From the NCBI GenBank assembly GCA_025210485.1, contig JAOARN010000132.1, forward strand, positions 64,382 to 125,172: a DNA stretch of 60,791 nt, in the 5' to 3' direction. Position 1 is the first letter of the stretch. Each line of letters opens with the position of its first letter. Below the pieces are notes generated by a model. The model did not search any database and had not been told where the DNA came from. It was given only the letters and a program-made list of their open reading frames with translations. This DNA comes from Marinifilaceae bacterium. Its GTDB lineage: Bacteria; Bacteroidota; Bacteroidia; Bacteroidales; Marinifilaceae. Both the position numbers and the translations under genes were made by a program. Positions 55,219 through 60,791 of this stretch are shown here, piece by piece.

Positions 55219-56163
55219 ATGAAAACAAAATCTAATTTAAATTTTATTCAACGGATAGAATCTTTTAGTCCGGAAGAATTCAAACTATTAAAAGAAAAAA
55301 TGGAATTTTTAATTTATAAAAAAAGGGTTTCGTATATTCTCGAAACCCCTAAAAATGAATTAAAATGCCCTTTTTGTGCTTCATCAAAATTTATAGCTTG
55401 GGGAAGAAGAAATGATCTTCAAAGATATAAGTGTAAGAGTTGTCTTAAAACTTTTAATAGTTTAACTAATACTCCATTAGCACGATTAAGAAGGAAGGGG
55501 CATTGGTTAGATTATGCTGAATGTCTTAAATCATCATTAACAATTAGGGAGGCCGCTGCTGAATGTGAAATTAATGCATCAACTTCATTTAGATGGAGGC
55601 ATAGATTTCTGCAAAATTCTAAATTTATTAAAGCAAAAAAACTAGGTGGAATTGTTGAAAAATCATTTTTGAAATTAAAAGAATCATTCAAAGGAAGCAG
55701 AGATAAAAATCTTGTTAGGAAGAAAAATAGGAAGAATATTTATATTATTTATGATCTAGATAGAAATAACAACCAATACGATATTACAAATAAAGGTTTT
55801 GATCTTAAAACTATTGATTCTAATTTTAGAAAACTTATAATGAAAGATTCTCTTGTTTTTATAAATAAAGAAGAAGTTTTTGTGAAATTTGCGAAAGATA
55901 AATCTTTTAAACACTCTTACTTTTCGAAAAAAAAAGATTCTCTTGCTTCACCTCAAAAAAGTGAGCGTTATAAAAACATTTTTATAAATTGGATAAACAA
56001 TAAGTTCAAAGGAGTTGCCACCCGATATTTAGAAAATTATGTATCATGGTATAGAGCTTTGAATGAATTTAGTTCTGGAATAAAGGCTATAACACTTCTT
56101 TATAGAGCAAAATCGATTGAGAAATACCGTCACCAACCCTTAAAGCAAACAAGATTCTTATAA
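55219..56163 (+). CDS. IS1595-family transposase relative lacking catalytic residues (domesticated?)
   Basis: The 314-residue protein keeps the N-terminal half of IS1595/ISXO2 transposases: zinc ribbon Cys50/Cys53/Cys72/Cys75, LQRYKCKSCLKTFNSLTNTP, the helix-turn-helix segment SLTIREAAAECEINASTSFRWRHRFL (split about residues 106-131) and, near the C-terminus, KGVATRYLENYVSWY (from 264). The catalytic core is eroded. The family's GIVExDET reads GIVEKSF (144-150), the SDG motif is replaced by FINKEE, and the NxxH position before the GVATxYL motif is NIF. The frame is nonetheless full length and open. I find no matching terminal repeats around it. It is either a host-adopted DNA-binding protein or a dead transposase. 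Confidence 0.75.
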   Translation: MKTKSNLNFIQRIESFSPEEFKLLKEKMEFLIYKKRVSYILETPKNELKCPFCASSKFIAWGRRNDLQRYKCKSCLKTFNSLTNTPLARLRRKGHWLDYAECLKSSLTIREAAAECEINASTSFRWRHRFLQNSKFIKAKKLGGIVEKSFLKLKESFKGSRDKNLVRKKNRKNIYIIYDLDRNNNQYDITNKGFDLKTIDSNFRKLIMKDSLVFINKEEVFVKFAKDKSFKHSYFSKKKDSLASPQKSERYKNIFINWINNKFKGVATRYLENYVSWYRALNEFSSGIKAITLLYRAKSIEKYRHQPLKQTRFL

Positions 56164-56251
56164 TTCTAATTTTAAAGAACCTATTTTTAAACAGATATTA
56201 CACCAAGACAGATATAAATTTTTTTCCAATAAATAGTTTAATAAGATTTAA

Positions 56252-57103
56252 CTATTCTTTTGATGCGATAACTATTCTATCTTTTTTGTTTAAATCTTTT
56301 ATGAGTCTAGGATTTTTTAGACCAGCTTCTAGGCATGCATGGCAAGTTTCTTCGCCAAAGTTTTCGTTGATTTCGAAATATAGTTTGCCATTTTCATTTA
56401 GATGAATTTCTGCAAATTCAGCGATCTTTTTATAGAATAAAAGGGGATCATTATCTTCAACGAATAAGGCAAGTTCTGGTTCATAGTCTAAAACATTCTT
56501 ATTCATTAGTATTTTCTCAGACTGAGTGATATATGGAGGATTACTTACTATAAGGTCATACTTATCCCATTTGAATGATTCAAAATTAAGGATATCTCTA
56601 TTTAAGAAATTGATATTGACTTTATTTGCTTGTGCATTTTCGCTAGCTATTTTTAGAGCTTCTCTCGAAATATCTACAGCACTAATTTTAGTATCTGGCA
56701 TGTTTTTAGCTAAAGATATAGATATACAGCCACTTCCGCTTCCTATATCAATTATATTCTGAGATCTCCTATTTTCTGATATAATAAGATCAACAAGCTC
56801 TTCTGTTTCTTGTCTTGGAATCAAAACAGAAGAGTCGACTTTAAATTTTAGTTCATAGAACCATGCAACTCCCAATTCGTATTGAATAGGTTTTGATAAT
56901 TTTAGAGCATTTAAAATTGCTATTATTTTTGAACATTGTTCTTCGTTCAAAATCATATTTCTATTTATTCTTGCTTCAATATTTGAAATATTAAATAGTT
57001 CGTCTAAAATCATCAAACAAAAATTATCTATTTCAATTTTTGAATATAATTCATTTAGTTCATTGTTGAAATCTTGAAAAATTTGGGATATTGATTTTTG
57101 CAT
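56252..57103 (-). CDS. prmC: Peptide chain release factor N5-glutamine methyltransferase
   Basis: The 283-residue protein (ATG 57103 preferred; an in-frame TTG is 18 bp upstream) methylates the GGQ glutamine of RF1/RF2 with S-adenosylmethionine. An N-terminal helical domain (about 1-85) contacts the release factor. It is followed by IPRQETEELVDLI (about 95-107), the SAM motif IDIGSGSGCISISLAK (about 115-130) and the catalytic VSNPPYI (about 180-186). Length is normal. It follows the tsf operon but is separated by the tsf terminator. Confidence 0.95.
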   Translation of the reverse strand: MQKSISQIFQDFNNELNELYSKIEIDNFCLMILDELFNISNIEARINRNMILNEEQCSKIIAILNALKLSKPIQYELGVAWFYELKFKVDSSVLIPRQETEELVDLIISENRRSQNIIDIGSGSGCISISLAKNMPDTKISAVDISREALKIASENAQANKVNINFLNRDILNFESFKWDKYDLIVSNPPYITQSEKILMNKNVLDYEPELALFVEDNDPLLFYKKIAEFAEIHLNENGKLYFEINENFGEETCHACLEAGLKNPRLIKDLNKKDRIVIASKE

Positions 57104-57172
57104 AATTTTTATTGATATCAATTACAATAATAGTGAGTAAACATCTAATGGTAATATATTAGTTTGTTTAGC

Positions 57173-57206
57173 AAAAAAAAAGAGTCTCATTAGAGACTCT
57201 TTTTAT
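57173..57206. terminator. Terminator after tsf
   Basis: An 8-bp stem AGAGTCTC/GAGACTCT (57181-57188, 57193-57200), extended by A/T pairs, has a 4-nt loop and runs of A and T on both sides. It ends the ribosomal operon on the minus strand. Confidence 0.88.
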
Positions 57207-57223
57207 ATTTAGAGATAATTGTA

Positions 57224-58048
57224 TTAAGCATTTAAAGTAAATCTCTTCATCTCAGTAACAGTAAGCTCTTTATTAGCTTCAGTTAAATACTGCTTGATAG
57301 ATTTCTTGTTATCCTTAACAAAAGCTTGGTTTAGAAGAGTGCATTCTTTGAAGAATTTACCCAATCTACCTTGTGCAATTTTGTCAAGCATTGCTTCAGG
57401 CTTACCTTCGTTACGAGCCTTATCTTTAGCAATCTCTAATTCTTTTTCAACAATATCAGCAGGAACATCTTCCTTGTCGATACCTACAGGAGCCATTGCA
57501 GCTGCTTGCATAGCAACGTCTTTAGCCATTTGTTCGTCGATATCATTGTTGAATCCGATAAGAGTAGCCAATTTATTACCAGCGTGAATATAAGCGATAG
57601 CTGATTCAGCTTCAATCTTGTCGAAGTAGCTTAATTCAATTTTTTCGCCGATTACACCAGTTTGCTCATTAACATGTTCTTCAACTTTTCTTCCGTCAAG
57701 TTCAAGAGCTTTAAGTGCCTCAAGGTCAGCTGGCATATTTTCAAGAGCAAGGTCAAGAATTCTAGTTGCGAACTCAACAAATCCGTCATTTTTAGCAACG
57801 AAGTCAGTTTCACAATTTAAAGTAATGATAGCTCCTTTTTTCTTATCAGCAGAAACTTTAGAAAGAACAACACCCTCTGTAGCTTCTCTATCAGCTCTTT
57901 TGTTAGCAATAGCCATACCCTTTTTACGGATAATTGATACTGCTTCATCAAAATCACCATTAGCTTCAGTAAGAGCATTTTTACAATCCATCATACCTGC
58001 TCCAGTTGCTTTACGTAGTTTTGCTACGTCTGCTGCTTTTATAGCCAT
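57224..58048 (-). CDS. tsf: Elongation factor Ts
   Basis: The 274-residue nucleotide-exchange factor recharges EF-Tu with GTP. The N-terminal UBA-type domain (IKAADVAKLRKATGAGMMDCKNAL), the core ETDFVAKN (about 80-87) and AAAMAPVGIDKEDVP in the dimerisation part are visible. Length is typical of Bacteroidota. It is the last gene of rplM-rpsI-rpsB-tsf, 28 bp after rpsB. Confidence 0.98.
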   Translation of the reverse strand: MAIKAADVAKLRKATGAGMMDCKNALTEANGDFDEAVSIIRKKGMAIANKRADREATEGVVLSKVSADKKKGAIITLNCETDFVAKNDGFVEFATRILDLALENMPADLEALKALELDGRKVEEHVNEQTGVIGEKIELSYFDKIEAESAIAYIHAGNKLATLIGFNNDIDEQMAKDVAMQAAAMAPVGIDKEDVPADIVEKELEIAKDKARNEGKPEAMLDKIAQGRLGKFFKECTLLNQAFVKDNKKSIKQYLTEANKELTVTEMKRFTLNA

Positions 58049-58076
58049 AATCTTAAGAATTATTTTGCGTTAACAA

Positions 58077-58877
58077 TTATTTTTCAGTTTCAGGAGTAGC
58101 TTCTCCAGCTGCTGGTTTTGCTTCCTTAGCTTCAGATTTTTTTCCTGCTTTTTTTGCTTTAGCGTTTTCTTTCTCTTTATCTTTAAGAGCTTTTCTTTCA
58201 ACTAAACCATCTTTGATAGAAGCAGCAACTTTATCAAGAATTAAAGCAACTGAATTTGAAGCATCGTCATTAGCAGGAATTAAGAAATCAACTCCTTCTG
58301 GGCTTGAGTTAGTATCTACAATTGCAAATACAGGGATACCCAAACGTTTAGCTTCTTTAACAGCAATATATTCTTTCATTACATCAACTACGAAAAGTGC
58401 AGCTGGAAGACGAGTTAAGTCAGCGATACTACCAAGGTTCTTTTCTAATTTTGCTCTTTGGCGAGAGATTTGTAATCTTTCTCTTTTAGAAAGGTGCTTG
58501 AAAGTACCATCAGCTTCCATCTTGTCGATAGAAGTCATTTTCTTAACTGCTTTACGTATAGTAGGGAAATTTGTTAACATACCCCCTGGCCAACGCTCAG
58601 TTACGTATGGCATATTGATATCGCTAACTTTTTCGGCAACAACGCTTTTAGCTTGTTTTTTAGTAGCTACGAATAATATTTTTCTACCTGATTTTGCAAT
58701 CTGACCTAATGCAGCACATGCATCATCAAGTTTTACAGCGGTTTTGTGTAAGTCAATAATGTGAATTCCATTACGCTCCATGAAAATATAAGGAGCCATC
58801 TTTGGATTCCACTTTCTAGTAAGGTGACCAAAATGGCAACCTGCTTCTAATAACTCTTCGAATGTGGTTTGAGACAT
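58077..58877 (-). CDS. rpsB: 30S ribosomal protein S2
   Basis: The 266-residue protein shows FEELLEAGCHFGHLTRKWNP, RWPGGMLTNF (about 95-104) and the nucleotide-strand LFVVDV segment. The last about 35 residues are a Lys/Ala/Glu-rich tail (KEKENAKAKKAGKK), an extension common in this phylum. It precedes tsf and is separated from rpsI by a 105-bp spacer carrying a strong hairpin. Confidence 0.98.
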   Translation of the reverse strand: MSQTTFEELLEAGCHFGHLTRKWNPKMAPYIFMERNGIHIIDLHKTAVKLDDACAALGQIAKSGRKILFVATKKQAKSVVAEKVSDINMPYVTERWPGGMLTNFPTIRKAVKKMTSIDKMEADGTFKHLSKRERLQISRQRAKLEKNLGSIADLTRLPAALFVVDVMKEYIAVKEAKRLGIPVFAIVDTNSSPEGVDFLIPANDDASNSVALILDKVAASIKDGLVERKALKDKEKENAKAKKAGKKSEAKEAKPAAGEATPETEK

Positions 58878-58918
58878 TTCTTAATTTTTTAAATACTTGT
58901 TTACATTCATTTTATGGC

Positions 58919-58956
58919 AATTAATAAGTAGTCCCTATTTAGGAGTCTTATTAATT
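58919..58956 (-). promoter_or_regulatory. Hairpin in the rpsI-rpsB spacer (candidate S2 leader)
   Basis: Arms 58919-58928 and 58947-58956 pair perfectly over 10 bp (AATTAATAAG/CTTATTAATT), with a second short stem CCTA/TAGG inside. It lies 41 nt before the rpsB ATG on the minus strand. It could be a processing site, partial terminator or autoregulatory S2 leader. Confidence 0.5.
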
Positions 58957-58982
58957 TAGATACTAAACTCGCCACAAAAATA

Positions 58983-59369
58983 TTAACGTTTACTAAATTG
59001 AAATCTTTTACGTGCTTTAGGCTGTCCAGGTTTTTTACGCTCAACCTCACGAGGGTCACGAGTCATAAATCCAGCAGCTCTTAATTGAGATTTAGATTCA
59101 GCGTCAATAGCAACTAATGCTCTTGAGATAGCTAATCTTAATGCTTCTGCTTGTCCTTTGATACCACCTCCGCAAAGATTTACTTTGATATCGTATTTTT
59201 CAGCAACTTCTAATAAGTTTAATGGTTGCTTTACGATATATTGAAGTGTTCCTGTTGGGAAATATTCGTTTAAGTCCTTTTTGTTAATGGTAATTTGTCC
59301 TTTACCTTCGCTAACGTAGATACGAGCAATAGCTTCTTTTCTACGTCCAATAGCATTAACTACGTCCAT
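58983..59369 (-). CDS. rpsI: 30S ribosomal protein S9
   Basis: The 128-residue protein starts MDVVNAIGRRKEAIARIYVSEG and contains GGGIKGQAEALRLAISRALV, with the conserved arginine/lysine-rich tail ending KRFQFSKR, which reaches the P site. Length is standard. It is 5 bp after rplM. Confidence 0.98.
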   Translation of the reverse strand: MDVVNAIGRRKEAIARIYVSEGKGQITINKKDLNEYFPTGTLQYIVKQPLNLLEVAEKYDIKVNLCGGGIKGQAEALRLAISRALVAIDAESKSQLRAAGFMTRDPREVERKKPGQPKARKRFQFSKR

Positions 59370-59374
59370 ACCTT

Positions 59375-59830
59375 TTATTTAATTGTGTTTAAATCTAATT
59401 TCTTTGGTTGTTGAGCTTCGTGTTTGTGCTCACCACCAACATATACGTGAAGATTTCCTAATAATTTTCTTCCTAAACGGTTCTTAGGCAACATACCTTT
59501 TACTGAATGTTGGATAAGTTTTTCAGGAGTTTTTTCAAGAATCTCTGCAGGATTTTTGATTTTCTGTCCACCTGGATATCCAGTATGAGAGAATAATCTT
59601 TTATCAGACATTTTCTTACCAGTCATTCTGATTTTCTCTGCATTTAAAATAATCACGTTATCACCACAATCAACATGAGGAGTGAAATTTGGCTTATACT
59701 TCCCTCTTAGTAACTTAGCAACCTTGCTACTAAGTCTACCCAATACTTCATTTTCTGCATCAATAACAACCCACTCTTTGTTTACAGTAGCGCTGTTTGC
59801 AGAAACAGTTTTGTAACTTAATGTATCCAC
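59375..59830 (-). CDS. rplM: 50S ribosomal protein L13
   Basis: The 151-residue protein starts at GTG (MDTLSYKTVSANSATVNKEW, the standard Bacteroidota N-terminus) and contains LGRLSSKVAKLLRGKYKPNF and the GxLPKNRLGRKLLGNL block. It leads the operon rplM-rpsI-rpsB-tsf, with a promoter at 59883-59914. Confidence 0.98.
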   Translation of the reverse strand: MDTLSYKTVSANSATVNKEWVVIDAENEVLGRLSSKVAKLLRGKYKPNFTPHVDCGDNVIILNAEKIRMTGKKMSDKRLFSHTGYPGGQKIKNPAEILEKTPEKLIQHSVKGMLPKNRLGRKLLGNLHVYVGGEHKHEAQQPKKLDLNTIK

Positions 59831-59882
59831 TTTAAATACTTTTACAGTTAATATTTAATCAATTATTCTAAATTTTGGCTCG

Positions 59883-59914
59883 CAAAAGTACAATAAATCA
59901 ATTTATTGCCCAAA
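59883..59914 (-). promoter_or_regulatory. Promoter of the rplM operon
   Basis: On the minus strand TTTG (59914-59911), a 20-bp spacer and TACTTTTG (59890-59883) match the consensus; the GTG of rplM is 53 nt downstream of the -7 box. Confidence 0.7.
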
Positions 59915-60578
59915 TAATTACTGGAAACATTTACTTATTATTTTTTAGTGGATAATCGGACAAACGGTCAAAAATAATAAGAAAATAGTATAATTATATT
60001 CAAATCAAAAGTTACCAAGATTGCTAAGGTCTCTGAATTAACTGATGATATGATGCTTAGCTAAAATAAAATTCAGAACAAACTCGGCACAAAAGTATAA
60101 AATATTATTTAGATACTAAGATAAAAAAACAGTCTTTTTTAAATTTTTTTTCATATTTCTGAAACTTGAAATTTTAAAATTCATGTATTTTTGGTTTTAA
60201 ATATAATCTTATGATTAGCATATTGTTGAGCGCTTGTTTTATTGTATGACTTTGAAGCTAGGATGTGATTTTTGATTTAAGTTCCATTAAACTTTAAAAC
60301 TCTGAACTATGGTAATATTGGATTTGAAATTATTACACAGAATTTTACTATTTGGACGATTCTTTTAATAAAACTGGATTCCTGATACTGGTAACAGTTT
60401 AAATAATAAATGTAGTTCATAAAATTATGCATATATTATACTTAAACTGTATAAGAAAAGATTTAAGTCATATTACCAACGGAATATTTATGATCAAAGT
60501 AAAAATGAGCAAAGATATTGTTGTCGTTGAATACCAAAAATTATTATACTGCAAGTTTTAAATATTACCTGAAAGTCA

Positions 60579-60621
60579 TATATAACAAATTACAACGTAC
60601 AGCATTATAATTTGTTATATA
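60579..60621. repeat. Perfect 14-bp inverted repeat next to the IS end
   Basis: TATATAACAAATTA (60579-60592) and its complement (60608-60621) flank a 15-nt loop, about 18 bp before the IS terminal sequence. It could be a terminator or a small palindromic repeat element. Confidence 0.55.
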
Positions 60622-60660
60622 AAAGTAAAAGGCTGTAAGCTAGCCTATGCAAAATATAGC

Positions 60661-60692
60661 TTGTTTTTTCTTTTAAATTATTTCTATATTTG
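60661..60692 (+). promoter_or_regulatory. Promoter inside the IS left end
   Basis: TTG (60661-60663), a 21-bp spacer and TATATTTG (60685-60692) match the host promoter consensus. The ATG at 60707 is 14 nt beyond the -7 box. In the miniature copy at 11.1 kb the -7 box is changed (TATAATTATTG), so that promoter is probably dead. Confidence 0.55.
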
Positions 60693-60706
60693 GAAAATAT
60701 ACGAGC

Positions 60707-60791
60707 ATGAAGAATCTCATAATTTATATAGCCGACTCATTGAATTATAGTAGATGTTTCGCAAGCTCAACAGGACGTTCCCTCTTCCTAC
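60707..60791 (+). CDS. Partial open frame at the window edge, probable IS-encoded protein
   Basis: Starting at ATG 60707, 28 codons remain open to the end of the window (MKNLIIYIADSLNYSRCF...). I do not recognise the family. Position just inside an IS terminal repeat, behind a good promoter, suggests the transposase N-terminus. Confidence 0.35.
   Translation, partial: MKNLIIYIADSLNYSRCFASSTGRSLFL

Larger units (their letters stand above)
59831..60638. other. Spacer upstream of the ribosomal operon
   Basis: About 800 bp without a gene. It holds the rplM promoter, a stretch (about 60350-60450) similar to 44868-44970, and a 14-bp hairpin at 60579-60621. The rest is A/T-rich with no recognised signal. 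Confidence 0.6.
60639..60791 (+). mobile_element. Left end of an IS copy continuing past the window
   Basis: GCTAGCCTATGCAAAA (60639-60654) is the same terminal sequence as in the elements at 10930-11175 and 45330-45345. The next 35 bp match the minus-strand start of the 10.9-kb miniature element. A promoter (60661-60692) and an open frame from 60707 follow. This looks like a longer, possibly intact copy. Confidence 0.65.

Noticed and set aside
58213..58704. 163-codon plus-strand frame inside rpsB
   Set aside because: Antisense shadow of a ribosomal protein gene.

Overview
The window is AT-rich DNA from a member of the Bacteroidota, probably a gliding or T9SS-bearing marine or free-living lineage. 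The evidence is a SprA-type type IX secretion (T9SS) translocon gene downstream of ruvA, a giant secreted protein ending in a gliding-motility type B sorting domain, PorP/SprF-like and OmpA partners beside it, TAnnTTTG-type promoter boxes (the Bacteroidota primary sigma consensus), no clear Shine-Dalgarno sequences, and the order rplM-rpsI-rpsB-tsf.

Layout. 1-2.9 kb: a PorV/PorQ-like barrel and a helix-hairpin-helix plus barrel outer-membrane protein, in one operon. 3.1-5.4 kb: a GH3-family acyl-adenylating enzyme overlapping an unknown gene; convergent to these is waaA (Kdo transferase). 7-10.4 kb: a large SprA-like surface protein. 10.4-11.6 kb: a non-coding tandem array of about 137-bp half-units, invaded by an IS-derived miniature element. 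11.6-14.6 kb: a polysaccharide flippase and pdxA. 14.7-22.9 kb: ruvA-sprA. 22.9-29 kb: an Rpn-type nuclease, a ManC-like protein with a degenerate signature, an OmpA lipoprotein, a second flippase, and rsgA. 29.1-44.2 kb (minus strand): a giant PKD/cadherin-like adhesin (about 3868 aa), a PorP/SprF-like protein and a PD40/OmpA protein, a typical type B T9SS substrate-plus-partners locus. 44.2-45.5 kb: a long spacer with an IS remnant, then tRNA-Gln. 45.8-51.7 kb: a five-gene operon (GT2, DUF1460 cysteine amidase-like, DUF4922 GalT/HIT-like, SpoIID-like, AmpG-like MFS) that I read as peptidoglycan-fragment salvage. 51.8-56.2 kb: a SulP transporter with a leader hairpin, a membrane protein, a TonB-like protein and a domesticated-looking IS1595-type transposase. 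56.2-59.8 kb (minus strand): prmC, tsf, rpsB, rpsI, rplM. 59.8-60.8 kb: spacer ending in the left end of another IS copy that runs out of the window.

How the genes fit together. SprA would be the outer-membrane pore through which the giant type B protein is exported; the PorP/SprF-like and OmpA/PD40 proteins would anchor it to the cell surface and peptidoglycan. WaaA, the two flippases and the ManC-like protein point to LPS and surface-glycan synthesis. The AmpG/DUF1460/DUF4922/SpoIID set would recycle wall fragments. The least explained items are the 137-bp array with its loop-replacing insertion, the export-signal-free SpoIID in the salvage operon, the promoter-plus-terminator leader of the SulP gene, and the transposase-like protein that has lost its catalytic residues.
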